NCBI RefSeq assembly: GCF_003172895.1
Contig: NZ_QGKL01000039.1
Span: 1 to 64,000, forward strand
Direction: 5' to 3'
Origin: Leucothrix arctica
Lineage (GTDB): Bacteria > Pseudomonadota > Gammaproteobacteria > Thiotrichales > Thiotrichaceae
DNA length: 64,000 bases
This document shows, piece by piece, positions 19,203-28,728 of this stretch (the stretch's first letter is position 1; each line of letters opens with the position of its first letter). A model generated the notes under the pieces. It was not told where the DNA came from, searched no databases, and was given only the letters and a program-made list of their open reading frames with translations. The position numbers and the translations under genes were made by a program.

Positions 19203-20075
19203 ATGAAATTAACAACACTAGCAATCGCTATTGCAGCGGCTTCACTTTCTTTTTCAGCACAGGCTGCTGATATCAAGTTTGGTGGTGATTTTCACGTCGG
19301 TTACAAAAGTAGTTTCGGTGACAACAACGGTAAGCACCTTCAGGACGAAGGCTCTGAGCTGTGGATGAATATTAGTGAGAAAGCTGGTGGTCTTACGTAT
19401 TTCGCTCACGTTGAGTTAGAGTTTGACGGTGGTATCTACGGCGATGACGGCGATAACAACGATGGCGATGAGAGCGACGATATTGAAATTGATGAACTTC
19501 AAGTTGGAGTTCAAGGAAAATTCGGTAAAGTTATCTTTGGTGATATCGAAAATGCTTGTGATAAGCTAGAAGTAGGTGGTGACTGGAATGAGTTCTACGC
19601 TGCGAGTGATAGCCGAGGCGATTGTGGTGGTGATCACGAAGGTACAATTCTTTACACTAAAAAAATTGGTAAGGCAGAGGTAGGTATTTCTCATAACACA
19701 GATACTGATGAGAATTCTGCTGCTGTACGTTACAAAGCTAACAAGAACTTAAGTGTTGCTCTTGGTTATATCCAAAGAAAAGGCGACTTAGATAATATCG
19801 TTTCTGCATCAATTACTGCACAGAAAGGTAAGTTTGGCCTTAAAGCTCGTGTAAATGATAACGAGACTAGCTCAAATGGTGATACTGGATACAGCGTTTT
19901 TGCTGCTTACAGTCTTACTAAAGTTGACCTAATCAACATCGGTACTGACAACGACGATAGAGTTTCTTTGGGTTACAACCGTAAGCTTTCTAAGAACTCT
20001 AAGTTGTTCATCGAAGGCGTTAAGCAAGGTAGTGGAGATATTGAGCATGCTGTAGGTGTTCAATACAAGTTCTAA
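19203..20075 (+). CDS. Gram-negative porin (Porin_4-type)
   Basis: A 290-residue outer-membrane beta-barrel. Signal peptide MKLTTLAIAIAAASLSFSAQA is cleaved near residue 21. The mature start ADIKFGGDFHVGYKSSFGD, alternating beta-strand pattern and C-terminal Phe (YKF) are typical of general porins recognised by the Bam machinery. Loop 3 region is acidic (GDDGDNNDGDESDD). Its neighbour at 20367 is a paralogue with the same fold, arranged head to tail with an intervening terminator. Confidence 0.88.
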   Translation: MKLTTLAIAIAAASLSFSAQAADIKFGGDFHVGYKSSFGDNNGKHLQDEGSELWMNISEKAGGLTYFAHVELEFDGGIYGDDGDNNDGDESDDIEIDELQVGVQGKFGKVIFGDIENACDKLEVGGDWNEFYAASDSRGDCGGDHEGTILYTKKIGKAEVGISHNTDTDENSAAVRYKANKNLSVALGYIQRKGDLDNIVSASITAQKGKFGLKARVNDNETSSNGDTGYSVFAAYSLTKVDLINIGTDNDDRVSLGYNRKLSKNSKLFIEGVKQGSGDIEHAVGVQYKF

Positions 20076-20096
20076 TATGACTTGCTAATTTGATCT

Positions 20097-20133
20097 TAAA
20101 AAGGGATGGCCTCGCGGCCATCCCTTTTTTTTT
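20097..20133 (+). terminator. Terminator of porin 1
   Basis: AAGGGATGGCC / GGCCATCCCTT with loop TCGC followed by a long T-run. Textbook intrinsic terminator. Confidence 0.95.
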
Positions 20134-20366
20134 GCCCTAATTTTAGTGTTATTTGTATGAAGTAATTAGTGGTAAAAACCTCGAATTAACGGTGGTTTGT
20201 GGTGTTTTTGTCTTTCATTTTAGAGCGTGCGCTGTTGTTTTTTGATATAAATGTTGTTGCTTTTTCCCAACAGGTATAATAATGTTCTCCCAAGACGTAA
20301 GTTTTACGAGGTATGTACGTCATATTTCGAATAAATATAAAGTATGTAAATCTAAAGGGAATAGAA

Positions 20367-21212
20367 ATGAAATTAAGCATAATCGCAATCGCAATCGCAG
20401 CAGCTTCAATGACTGGTGCAGCACAAGCTGAACTTAAAGTTAGCGGTGACGTTACAGTAAGTTACCAAGAAGATGGTACTGGTGGTTCGTCTTCTTTTGA
20501 TGGTGCTGGTACTGAAGTAATCTTTGATGCTTCTCAAAAAGTAGGTAACTTAACAGTTTTTGGTTCTGCTACTGCTAACATCGGTGGAACTGGTTCTACT
20601 GTAACAGCTGATGATGTATTTCTTGGTCTAAAGGGTGCTTTTGGTACTGTTAAGATCGGTGATACAGACAACGGTTGTGATACTGTAGACACTGGTTGGG
20701 TTGCAGATGATGTATTCATCTCTCACGATTCAGGCGGATGTGCAGGTTCAGATACAAGCAACGTTACTTACTCAAACACTCGTGGCGCTATGACTTACGC
20801 TGCTTCTGTAAGCCCAGAAGACTCTGCTGACAACTTTGCTGTTGGTATCAAAGGTAAGATGGGTCCTGTTACGGCTAGTTTTGGTTATGAGAATGGCGAC
20901 TTAGATGGTGATGCAACTACTTCTGATGTAGATAATGTTGTATTGGGTCTATCTGGAAACTACGGCCCGGTTGCTGTAGGTGTTCGCATGAATCAAATGG
21001 ATGGCGGCGATACAGACTTCGGTTATACTGCTCAATATGCTGCAGGCGCTAACAAGTTCTATGCTGGTTTCGGTGATGTGACTGATCAGGATTCTAAGTA
21101 CCTAGGTTACAACCGTTCAATTGGCAAAAATACTATTGCTGTAATTGAGTGGACGGACAAAGATAAGCTTGTTGATAATCAAGTAGCTGTTGGTCTTAAG
21201 CACAGCTTCTAA
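20367..21212 (+). CDS. Gram-negative porin, paralogue of the preceding porin
   Basis: A 281-residue porin. The ATG at 20367 is preferred over an in-frame start 54 bp upstream because it follows AAAGGGA and begins a clean signal peptide (MKLSIIAIAIAAASMTGAAQA). The mature protein starts ELKVSGDVTVSYQEDG, shows alternating beta strands, a single predicted disulfide-range Cys pair (NGCDT and GGCAG) and ends with Phe (KHSF). It shares the N-terminal and C-terminal pattern of the porin at 19203, including the LGYNR motif, and probably arose by duplication. Own promoter in the 290-bp gap. Confidence 0.88.
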   Translation: MKLSIIAIAIAAASMTGAAQAELKVSGDVTVSYQEDGTGGSSSFDGAGTEVIFDASQKVGNLTVFGSATANIGGTGSTVTADDVFLGLKGAFGTVKIGDTDNGCDTVDTGWVADDVFISHDSGGCAGSDTSNVTYSNTRGAMTYAASVSPEDSADNFAVGIKGKMGPVTASFGYENGDLDGDATTSDVDNVVLGLSGNYGPVAVGVRMNQMDGGDTDFGYTAQYAAGANKFYAGFGDVTDQDSKYLGYNRSIGKNTIAVIEWTDKDKLVDNQVAVGLKHSF

Positions 21213-21237
21213 TATTGTTCTATACAATATGAAGAAC

Positions 21238-21267
21238 AAAAAAGGACAGCTTAGGCTGTCCTTTTTT
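21238..21267 (+). terminator. Terminator of porin 2
   Basis: AAAAAAGGACAGC / GCTGTCCTTTTTT with loop TTAG. Symmetric A/T tails make it usable in both directions, but on the minus strand no gene ends nearby before it. Confidence 0.93.
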
Positions 21268-21322
21268 GTTGATGGATGAAGTGAGTTTCCATCATGAATA
21301 GTTCTAATCACTAGTTATTTTT

Positions 21323-22186
21323 TTACCTTACTCTTTCGTCTATGACAGTAGAGGTTGAGGTATAAGGTAGTCGATAATATCGTGTAAACGTATCCATAGC
21401 CTGAAGTAATGGATTATCTTCATTTCTATCTAGAGGTTTGAAGATTAACTCAGATAAATCTAAACCTATCCCAAAGCGTAATTCAGTTTTAGCTTCTGGA
21501 AACTCATCTTTTTCTGAGCTTTTGAAGCCTTCAGTGTGGTAACCAAGTTGTAGTTCAAAGTACTTTAAAGGCGTTGTTTTTAGTCTCTGAAACCCACCAA
21601 GTTTAAGTGCTGCCACATAGGTATATGCTGAGTAGTTAGTTATTGGATGGTTATTGTTTGAATCAGTAGGCTCGTATTCGACCCGAAGATCAAGCTTGTC
21701 ATCCAGTCCAGGTACTGTGTTCTTTAGATAAGAAACCCCAATACCCGCAGTGTTCATGATTAAGTCTTCGTACGAAAAGCCGTGATCATCAGAGTAGCCA
21801 TCAAAAATTTCTACACCAAACATAATAGCACTCGAAAATAGTGCACTCTTTCTCGCAGCGGCTAACTTATTGTCAGTTTTTTGGTTGAGTCTTTTATTAA
21901 AAAGTTCGTTGATGAGGTATGAGGAGTACATATGCCCAAGTTTATCTGCACCTGCACTACCAGTATCTAGACCAAACCATCCTTCATCATTAAATTTAAA
22001 TGAGTTACTAGTATCCCAGTTCCAGCTGTCTACACCTAAGTAGATTGCACCCGCGGTAATTAGACCAACTTCCCACTTTATTGCACTTGCTGCTTCAGCA
22101 GTAGTCAGTGTGTCTGCTGCGTGAGCAATATTGGCACTGCTGCTAATTGTTAAAAAAAGTGCTGAGGATAAAACGAAACGTTTCAT
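21323..22186 (-). CDS. DUF2279-type secreted protein
   Basis: A 287-residue exported protein. Signal peptide MKRFVLSSALFLTISSSANIAHA. The conserved segment GADKLGHMYSSYLINELFNKRL followed by ALFSSAIMFGVEIFDGYSDDHGFSYEDLIMNTAGIGVSYL matches the DUF2279 (YfiM-like) pattern. The C-terminal half has beta-rich strands (YFELQLGYHTEGF, TELRFGIGLDLSELIF) like a small outer-membrane barrel. Biochemical role unknown. Convergent with porin 2. Confidence 0.72.
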   Translation of the reverse strand: MKRFVLSSALFLTISSSANIAHAADTLTTAEAASAIKWEVGLITAGAIYLGVDSWNWDTSNSFKFNDEGWFGLDTGSAGADKLGHMYSSYLINELFNKRLNQKTDNKLAAARKSALFSSAIMFGVEIFDGYSDDHGFSYEDLIMNTAGIGVSYLKNTVPGLDDKLDLRVEYEPTDSNNNHPITNYSAYTYVAALKLGGFQRLKTTPLKYFELQLGYHTEGFKSSEKDEFPEAKTELRFGIGLDLSELIFKPLDRNEDNPLLQAMDTFTRYYRLPYTSTSTVIDERVR

Positions 22187-22511
22187 TGAAAAGGCTTCCC
22201 TGAAGTTGGCAAATAAGTCGTATTAACTCCCTAAAGAGTATATGTCGCATATTAACCCAAAAATTTGTCGCATACTTCTAAAAGACAAAATTCATGTGTG
22301 CTTTGGCCTGTTATGTGTGGTTTTAATTTTGATTTAAGTTTTCGATATATAGTAATTATTTATTTGAGTAATTTCATAGTGGGGTGTATCCCCCTTTATC
22401 TATTGTTCTCTACCACTTACAGGTGGGCAGGGAGAGTCAGCTAGGCTAGAGCTGCTAGGATCTAAATTATTAATTTAAAACATATCTAGATGAAGGTTGT
22501 TGGGCTCAATA
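22187..22511. other. Gene-free divergent region
   Basis: 325 bp between divergent genes. The motif TGTCGCATA occurs twice, at 22242 and 22266, near the start of the minus-strand gene and may be a regulator site. Several short GC-rich stems occur at 22385-22470 before the Ig/SGNH gene, but no known riboswitch could be recognised. Confidence 0.4.
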
Positions 22512-23996
22512 ATGAAAATATATAAATGTCTACTCGCGCTTGTTGTCGCTGGCTTGCCTGTAATAACAGTTTATGCAGAGGATGGGCCTTGGCCTACGTC
22601 CGTCGAAGATAATGTTACGTTAACTGCTGATCAACGCGTTTATTTACCGGTATTGGATAACGATATTGGTGTTGAACTCGTATTATTTGATGTAAATACA
22701 ACGACAGCTAAGCTTGGCAGTGTTGAAATGGGTACAGATAAAACAGGTGTTTACTATCAGTCTGCGAATGGTTTTACCGGTGAAGATTCTTTCTGGTATG
22801 CATTTGAAGATAACTTAGGTCGAACGAATGCTGCAAAGGTAATTGTTACTGTATTAGAGCCTACACCAGTGGATCCGCCTGAAGAGGTAGAAGACTTGTA
22901 TCTTGGTTGGCCTGTTGCGACGCCCGATAATATTACTGCACTACAAGACGAAACAATTACTATCGCTGTGTTAGAAAATGATAATGGTCTTGAATTAGGT
23001 TTAACCGATGTCAATGAAGTGACCGTTAGTAATGGTTCAGCAGCAATTATAGAAGATAAAATTGAGTACACTCCCTATCAAGGTTTTATTGGTGAAGACT
23101 CTTTTTGGTATCAGTTTACTGATGCAAGAGGGCGAGCTAATAGCACACAGGTTAGAATAACGGTTAGCGAAGAAGATGCTGTAGTTCCTCCAGTCGAGCC
23201 GCCAACGCCCGAAGTTCCAGAACCAGAAGTTACCTTTAGTAATGTAGAGATGCACTACAACTTGTTGCAGGCTCAGTCACAAATTTTTGGTGAGACTGGC
23301 GGAAACTATTTCATGTCTTTAGCCGAGCCTGCTACCTCAGGAAGCACTAGTTTGTTATTGGGAGGTGATTACGAAATTAAAGATGGTCAGCTAATAACGT
23401 ACTTATCAACTGATGGCGAATACTACACTTTAGCAACTGATACTTTAGATGGTAGGGTGCTGAGTTTGAAGCAGCCGTTGCCGGCTGATACGGCTGATAA
23501 TATCTGGAATTTCTATGATAATGCTGCTCATCCAAATTGGTACGGATATTTGTCTGTTGCCGACTTTGCTGTGCGAGAGTTGAGCGTAGATGTTCTTAAT
23601 TCAGGTAAGCACCTTATGTTGGGTGATAGTTGGTTTCAAAGTGGTGGTATAGAGCAGCGTTTAAAAGAAAGGCTACCCGATGCTGAAATTAGTAATAAAG
23701 GAGTCGGTGGTAGAACCGCAGGTGAAATCTTAGCTGCATTTGATACCGATATTGAAGGACAGTCTCCTGACTTTGTTTGGTTGATTGCAGGAACGAATGA
23801 TTATTTCCAAGATGTTAGTCTGGAAATGTACACAGAAAACATGCGGTCTATCATTGAAAAAATAAATGACAGTGGTGCGAAAGCAATTGTTATTGATAGC
23901 TCAGTTGCACCGAAAATGCACGGTAGTGATGTATTAACCGAACTGTCTCATGAGTACTCAAATGCAGTAGAAAGCTTATTGGTATCGGAAAATTAA
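22512..23996 (+). CDS. Ig-like repeat protein with C-terminal SGNH-hydrolase domain
   Basis: A 494-residue secreted protein. Signal peptide MKIYKCLLALVVAGLPVITVYA. Two similar Ig/cadherin-like modules (about residues 22-115 and 128-222) each end with GEDSFWY and a strand like RANSTQVRITV. They are joined by Pro-rich linkers and followed by a spacer domain. A GDSL/SGNH domain follows: GDSWFQSGG with the nucleophile Ser, GVGGRTAGEI as block II and AGTNDYF as block III. The protein stops after LSHEYSNAVESLLVSEN, before the DxxH block that normally supplies the catalytic Asp and His. It may be truncated or catalytically altered. ATG 22512 chosen for the signal peptide. Confidence 0.72.
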   Translation: MKIYKCLLALVVAGLPVITVYAEDGPWPTSVEDNVTLTADQRVYLPVLDNDIGVELVLFDVNTTTAKLGSVEMGTDKTGVYYQSANGFTGEDSFWYAFEDNLGRTNAAKVIVTVLEPTPVDPPEEVEDLYLGWPVATPDNITALQDETITIAVLENDNGLELGLTDVNEVTVSNGSAAIIEDKIEYTPYQGFIGEDSFWYQFTDARGRANSTQVRITVSEEDAVVPPVEPPTPEVPEPEVTFSNVEMHYNLLQAQSQIFGETGGNYFMSLAEPATSGSTSLLLGGDYEIKDGQLITYLSTDGEYYTLATDTLDGRVLSLKQPLPADTADNIWNFYDNAAHPNWYGYLSVADFAVRELSVDVLNSGKHLMLGDSWFQSGGIEQRLKERLPDAEISNKGVGGRTAGEILAAFDTDIEGQSPDFVWLIAGTNDYFQDVSLEMYTENMRSIIEKINDSGAKAIVIDSSVAPKMHGSDVLTELSHEYSNAVESLLVSEN

Positions 23997-24066
23997 TCGT
24001 TGACTGTAGTTTGCAGGAATTGATGTGCTATGCTAAGTCTAGATTTTGGGATAATATATTAAGATA

Positions 24067-24852
24067 ATGAAAAAGTTACTTACCTACAGCTGTGCTGCTC
24101 TTTTACTGCCAACCCTCGTGTTAGCGGAAGAAAAGCCCGTGGAAACACGAATTAACAAAGTGCGTGTGGGTGGTTCACTTAGTTTTAATTATGACAGACC
24201 TATCTTCAAGGGCATCAATTCAACGACAGGTTATAGCTTAGTACCAAGACTTAGCTTAGGTCCTGTTAGAGATGATGAAAAAAACGGTAAAGCGGGTAAT
24301 GGCTTTGTTGGTCCTTTAAAATTCATGCTTAAACCACGTTTTGGCTTCTTCAAGCAGGGTTACGATGCAAGTGACTCAGTAATGCTGGACGGCATGAAAG
24401 ATCGTGATTCATCATTTAATCTAGGCCTTAAGTTCCAAACTAGAACACCTGTCGGTACTTTTGTGCTTGAAGGCGGTTATGATGTTATTGGCAAGCATGA
24501 TGGTTTTGAAGGTAGTCTACTGTATACAAATCGTATACCGCTTGGAGCATCTCGCCTACGACTTTATCCTGAGGTGGGTGTTTATTACTGGAGTAAGCGT
24601 GTTTCTGACTACTACTACGGTGTGAATCTTGGTGAAGTATCTGTTGGTCTTGATCGTGATGCTTATGACTTAAATAGTACAACCAATTACTTCCTAGGTT
24701 ATAGAGTGGAGTATCCTTTAACTAAGAAGTGGGGACTAACTCATTCACTACGCTCTACTTGGTATGATGACGCAATCACAGATTCACCTATCGTTGAAGA
24801 TGACGCGGATAATGATGTTAGAGCGACGTTTGGTTTAACGTACGATTTCTAA
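24067..24852 (+). CDS. MipA/OmpV-like outer-membrane protein
   Basis: A 261-residue barrel with signal peptide MKKLLTYSCAALLLPTLVLA. Strands alternate (RVGGSLSFNYDRP, SLVPRLSLGP, FMLKPRFGFF, FNLGLKFQTRT, LRLYPEVGVYYWSKRV, NYFLGYRVEYPL) and the C-terminus is Phe (GLTYDF), matching an outer-membrane barrel of MipA/OmpV type. Family membership is moderate; the barrel itself is clear. It lies 70 bp after the Ig/SGNH gene and may share its transcript. Confidence 0.7.
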   Translation: MKKLLTYSCAALLLPTLVLAEEKPVETRINKVRVGGSLSFNYDRPIFKGINSTTGYSLVPRLSLGPVRDDEKNGKAGNGFVGPLKFMLKPRFGFFKQGYDASDSVMLDGMKDRDSSFNLGLKFQTRTPVGTFVLEGGYDVIGKHDGFEGSLLYTNRIPLGASRLRLYPEVGVYYWSKRVSDYYYGVNLGEVSVGLDRDAYDLNSTTNYFLGYRVEYPLTKKWGLTHSLRSTWYDDAITDSPIVEDDADNDVRATFGLTYDF

Positions 24853-24864
24853 ATGAATATTTAT

Positions 24865-24904
24865 AAAAAAGCCCGTTACTATGTAAGTAGTAACGGGCTT
24901 TTTT
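24865..24904. terminator. Strong bidirectional terminator
   Basis: A 17-bp stem (AAAAAAGCCCGTTACTA with its complement) around TGTAAG, with A- and T-tails on both sides. It serves the OmpV-like gene on the plus strand and the DUF1840 gene on the minus strand. Confidence 0.95.
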
Positions 24905-24949
24905 ATGCGTAGAGTTTTTTCCGTTGGTAAGTCAATTACCAACGTTATT

Positions 24950-25270
24950 TTATAGTTTAAAATCCCACATCAAAAATGACTCTTCTGAAATACTTTGCTC
25001 GATAAGTTCAATCAAAGGGTGAGCGCGAAGACTCAAGCCAACAGATTTTGTTGTTTCTTCCTCTTCGTCTATCTCTTCTTGTTCATCATTGTTTAAATTA
25101 TTCAACTCTATGAGCGCACTTTTCAGCGTTGATAGCGCCAGTGGTAAATCTTCAGCGCTGATGGCACTTGGCACAGCATTTCTACGCCCCATTAATTTGA
25201 TTAAGTCAGTAGCGACCTCTTCAAACATATCGACCGTTCCACCACTTTTATTTGTAAAAACAACTAACAT
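24950..25270 (-). CDS. DUF1840 family protein
   Basis: A 106-residue cytoplasmic protein of unknown function found in many beta- and gammaproteobacteria. Family pattern: MLVVFTNKSGGTVDMFEEVATDLIKLMGR at the N-terminus, AISAEDLPLALSTLKSALIEL in the middle and RAHPLIELIEQS near the C-terminus. A very acidic linker (NNDEQEEIDEEEE) lies between. Located 27 bp downstream of glnS on the same strand, so it is likely co-transcribed. Confidence 0.8.
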   Translation of the reverse strand: MLVVFTNKSGGTVDMFEEVATDLIKLMGRRNAVPSAISAEDLPLALSTLKSALIELNNLNNDEQEEIDEEEETTKSVGLSLRAHPLIELIEQSISEESFLMWDFKL

Positions 25271-25296
25271 AACGATCTCCTAGCATAGGATTGAAA

Positions 25297-26958
25297 TTAT
25301 TTAGCCCACGTATCTCGTAAGCTGATGACTCGATTATAGACCAATTTTTCTGGTGCGCTATAGCGAGAGTCTTGAATGAAATAACCTTCACGCTCGAACT
25401 GAAAGCGTGACTCAGGATCTGACGCTGCTAAGCTTTTTTCGCCTTTACAGCCACTAAGGATTGCCAAGCTATCAGGGTTTAGTGACAACATATAGTCTTT
25501 TCCACCAGCGTCAGGTGAGGCATCATTAAACAAGCGATCATACAAACGTACTTCACAATCAACGTTATCTGTAGCATCAACCCAGTGGATTACACCTTTT
25601 GGTTTAATGTCATCTGCCGGGTTTTTGCCGATGGTATCTTCGATGATTCTAGCGCGTACTTCGATGATATTACCTGCTTCATCTTTCACCGCTTCATCTG
25701 CTTCAATCACATAAGCATTACGTAGGCGAACACGTTTTCCAATAACTAGGCGTTTATATTTTTTGTTGGCTTCTTCGCGAAAATCATCCTGATCTATCAG
25801 TAACTCACGAGAAAAGGGTAGATCACGAGATCCAAGGTCGTCACGGCTAGGGTGTCCTGGAGCAGTCATTACTTCCTTTTTATCGTCAGGATAATTAGTC
25901 AGAGTGACCTTTAAAGGGTGCAGTACACACATAGCACGGGCAGCATTTGTATTAAGATCTTCGCGAATAGCAAATTCCAGCATGCCGACATCAACAACAC
26001 CTTCGTTGCGTGAAACACCCGTTTTATCAATAAATTCACGAATAGACTCAGGTGTATAACCACGACGACGCATGCCCGAAACTGTAGGCATACGCGGGTC
26101 ATTCCATCCATCAACCACATTTTCGTCAACAAGCTGCTTAAGTTTACGCTTACTTGTAATCGTGTAGTTCACGTTTAAGCGTGAGAACTCATACTGCGTA
26201 GGTGTTGAAGGAACAGGTAAGTTCTCGATAAACCAATTATATAACGGGCGATGCTCTTCGAACTCAAGTGTACAAATTGAGTGAGTAACTCCTTCGATTG
26301 CATCACCTTGACCGTGTGCAAAGTCATAAGAAGGGTAGATACACCACTTATCACCCGTTTGGTGATGAGTGGCTTTTTTGATGCGATAAATAATTGGATC
26401 ACGCAAGTGCATATTTGGTGAAGCCATATCGATTTTCACGCGGAGTGAACAAGCGCCTTCATCAAAATCTCCAGCACGCATTTTTTCAAATAATGCTAAG
26501 TTTTCCTCAACACTGCGCTCACGAAAAGGACTGTTTGTACCCGCTTCTTTAACTGTGCCGCGATACTCACGTGCTTGTTCTTTATCTAAGTCGCAAACGT
26601 ACGCTTTACCTTCTTTAATTAGGTGTAGCGCCCATTCATGGATTTGATCGAAATAGTCAGAGGTGAACTTAATGTTGCCATCCCACTTAAAGCCTAACCA
26701 CTCAACATCAGCTTTGATCGAATCAACGTACTCGATATCTTCTTTTTCAGGGTTAGTATCATCAAAACGTAAGTTACATTGACCACCAAATGTTTCTGCA
26801 ATGCCGAAGTTTAGGCAAATAGATTTGGCGTGACCGATATGAAGGTAGCCATTTGGTTCAGGAGGAAAGCGTGTTTGAACGGCTTGTACTTTATTAGAGT
26901 CCAAGTCTTCCTTAACGATTTTCTCAACAAAGTTTAGTGGTCTAGTGCTGTTTGTCAT
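25297..26958 (-). CDS. glnS: Glutaminyl-tRNA synthetase
   Basis: A 553-residue class I aminoacyl-tRNA synthetase, the same length as the E. coli enzyme. HIGH motif in [22 protein letters not shown], and the KMSKS-equivalent loop reads [11 protein letters not shown]. Other hallmarks are [47 protein letters not shown] and DWKWDGN-like tRNA contact [11 protein letters not shown]. The start at 26958 ([15 protein letters not shown]) fits family N-termini; an upstream in-frame ATG at 27012 would add 18 atypical residues. Encodes cytoplasmic Gln-tRNA(Gln) charging. Confidence 0.96.
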   Translation of the reverse strand: MTNSTRPLNFVEKIVKEDLDSNKVQAVQTRFPPEPNGYLHIGHAKSICLNFGIAETFGGQCNLRFDDTNPEKEDIEYVDSIKADVEWLGFKWDGNIKFTSDYFDQIHEWALHLIKEGKAYVCDLDKEQAREYRGTVKEAGTNSPFRERSVEENLALFEKMRAGDFDEGACSLRVKIDMASPNMHLRDPIIYRIKKATHHQTGDKWCIYPSYDFAHGQGDAIEGVTHSICTLEFEEHRPLYNWFIENLPVPSTPTQYEFSRLNVNYTITSKRKLKQLVDENVVDGWNDPRMPTVSGMRRRGYTPESIREFIDKTGVSRNEGVVDVGMLEFAIREDLNTNAARAMCVLHPLKVTLTNYPDDKKEVMTAPGHPSRDDLGSRDLPFSRELLIDQDDFREEANKKYKRLVIGKRVRLRNAYVIEADEAVKDEAGNIIEVRARIIEDTIGKNPADDIKPKGVIHWVDATDNVDCEVRLYDRLFNDASPDAGGKDYMLSLNPDSLAILSGCKGEKSLAASDPESRFQFEREGYFIQDSRYSAPEKLVYNRVISLRDTWAK

Positions 26959-27196
26959 GATTATAAGTTCTGTTATGTGATGGTTTAGCACGCTATTACA
27001 CGTGAGCAGCAAAGGAAAGATTATACAGGCGCAAAGTGTATTTACGCCACATAGGCCAGCGGCAATGTATAAGTATTTTAATGATTAATACTTATACGCA
27101 AGTTAATGGGGTATTTAAAGTTTTCAAAGTAAGTAATTATGGGCATCAATGTTGTTGTGGTTTTAGATACAATGAGCCAATTCCTTTTTTTGAGCG

Positions 27197-27982
27197 ATGA
27201 ATATGTTGCCTTTGTTACGACAAGAACTAGAGTGTTTTTTTGCGGGTCTGTCATTTTATACGCGTATACCAACGCCAGCATGGGTTAAATACAAACCTGA
27301 AAATCTGAACAAGTCTAGGAAATATCTCGCGCTAATAGGTGTTTTTGTAGGGTCAGTGGGAGCATTGGTACTCCTATCACTATCATTTGTTTTACCGAGT
27401 TCGGTCAGTATCTTACTGTCAATGGTCGCAACGGTTTATATAACGGGTGCATTCCATGAAGATGGTTTTGCAGACAGTTGCGATGGTTTTGGTGGCGGTT
27501 GGGAGAAGGCACAAGTACTTTCGATTATGAAGGACAGCCGCATGGGGAGTTATGGGGTAGTGGGGCTATTACTGCTCTTTGGTCTCAAATTTTTGGTGCT
27601 TTGGGAGTTGTTTCAAGTAAATCTAAGTCTGGTGCTTATCACATTAGTGTTAGCGCATGCAGTGAGTCGCCTAATGGCGTCGGTTGTCATGCAGTACTTC
27701 GCATACGTTTCTCATATTGAAACAAGTAAGTCGCACCAAGTAGCATCATTGCGTTTATCAAATAAGAATATGCTGTTAAGTGCGTTGCCTATTTTTATAA
27801 TATTGGCTTTTTCATTGGATTGGCGCTATTTCGTAGCCTTATTAATGTCGTTATTAGTTGCCGGTGTGTTGGGGCAGTACTTTAAAAAGCGAATTGGTGG
27901 TTATACAGGGGATTGCTTGGGTGCTGTTCAGCAGGTCACCGAAGTTGGCTTCTGTGTCATGGTATTGATGCTTGCTAATTAA
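27197..27982 (+). CDS. cobS: Adenosylcobinamide-GDP ribazoletransferase (cobalamin synthase)
   Basis: A 261-residue polytopic membrane enzyme that joins adenosylcobinamide-GDP and alpha-ribazole in B12 assembly. Signature FHEDGFADSCDGFGGGW, then IMKDSRMGSYGVVGL, HAVSRLMASVVMQYFAYV and RIGGYTGDCLGAVQQVTEV. Six or seven hydrophobic segments. It stands alone: no cobU/cobT/cobC or B12 riboswitch is visible nearby. A B12-binding radical SAM protein at 61457 gives the cell at least one possible use for cobalamin. Divergent from glnS. Confidence 0.93.
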   Translation: MNMLPLLRQELECFFAGLSFYTRIPTPAWVKYKPENLNKSRKYLALIGVFVGSVGALVLLSLSFVLPSSVSILLSMVATVYITGAFHEDGFADSCDGFGGGWEKAQVLSIMKDSRMGSYGVVGLLLLFGLKFLVLWELFQVNLSLVLITLVLAHAVSRLMASVVMQYFAYVSHIETSKSHQVASLRLSNKNMLLSALPIFIILAFSLDWRYFVALLMSLLVAGVLGQYFKKRIGGYTGDCLGAVQQVTEVGFCVMVLMLAN

Positions 27983-28121
27983 CATCAAGCCGTATTTCAG
28001 TCATATAGTTTAGATTGTCGTGTATGACATTGAATTATATCTGGTAATCCGTATTATCTGTACGTTAAGGCTGAGTGTTATTGTTAACTGATCATTGATC
28101 TGCCATTAAAGTGGAGTCGAA

Positions 28122-28718
28122 TTGACGAGCTCAAAAGTCATTCAAAATAATGAGAATAACTTTTCAGCACTCTTGGTTAACTATCTTGATCAAAAAAATG
28201 ACAATGGTGCAATGCTATTAGAATATATTGATCGTTACATTGCTCACATTTGCCGAACTCACTATGCGTTTAACTTTTCCGAGCAAGAAGATATTCGTCA
28301 AGAAATGGCAATTATTTTGCTGTGTCAGGGAGAGACGTATCGGCAGCGTTTTGCTAAACGCTTATTGTACGTGATGGTAAGAAACCAATGCCTTGACCAG
28401 TTCCGCAAACAACGACGTCATTTAACCACCTTTGTTTCACCTGCTTCTAAAGAAGACCAACAGTCAGCACCTGCTCCAACTATTTCTGATGGTGCAGATG
28501 CCGAGTTGTTTCAACATTTGAACTGTTTAGAGCGGATTTTTGGTGAAATAGGTGCGCAGCCAACAGGGGCAGAAGACGTGAAAATATACACTCAGTATGC
28601 TTTTGGTTTAAGTCATCTAGAAATATCACTCAGTGCAAACCGAAGTGTAACAGCGATAGCGAGACGACTTTCTATCTTAAGAGATCGCTTAAATAAGTTA
28701 AAGAACGACCTATGTTGA
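28122..28718 (+). CDS. Sigma-70 family (ECF-like) RNA polymerase sigma factor
   Basis: A 198-residue alternative sigma factor. The region-2-like segment EQEDIRQEMAIILL...RQRFAKRLLYVMVRNQCLDQFRKQRRH binds core polymerase and the -10 element. The C-terminal region-4-like helix-turn-helix is LSHLEISLSANRSVTAIARRLSILRDRLNKL. It is diverged from standard ECF groups, so family assignment rests on the overall pattern. TTG start at 28122 behind GTGGAG. Ten bp separate it from the SUMF1-like membrane protein gene, and the two form an evident operon; the partner's cytoplasmic N-terminus could act as an anti-sigma segment (inference). Confidence 0.72.
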   Translation: MTSSKVIQNNENNFSALLVNYLDQKNDNGAMLLEYIDRYIAHICRTHYAFNFSEQEDIRQEMAIILLCQGETYRQRFAKRLLYVMVRNQCLDQFRKQRRHLTTFVSPASKEDQQSAPAPTISDGADAELFQHLNCLERIFGEIGAQPTGAEDVKIYTQYAFGLSHLEISLSANRSVTAIARRLSILRDRLNKLKNDLC

Positions 28719-28728
28719 GACGTAAGCA

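Noticed and set aside
22385-22470. Riboswitch (for example c-di-GMP) upstream of the Ig/SGNH gene
   Set aside because: Short G-rich stems are present but the conserved core of known classes is not; no support beyond local pairing.
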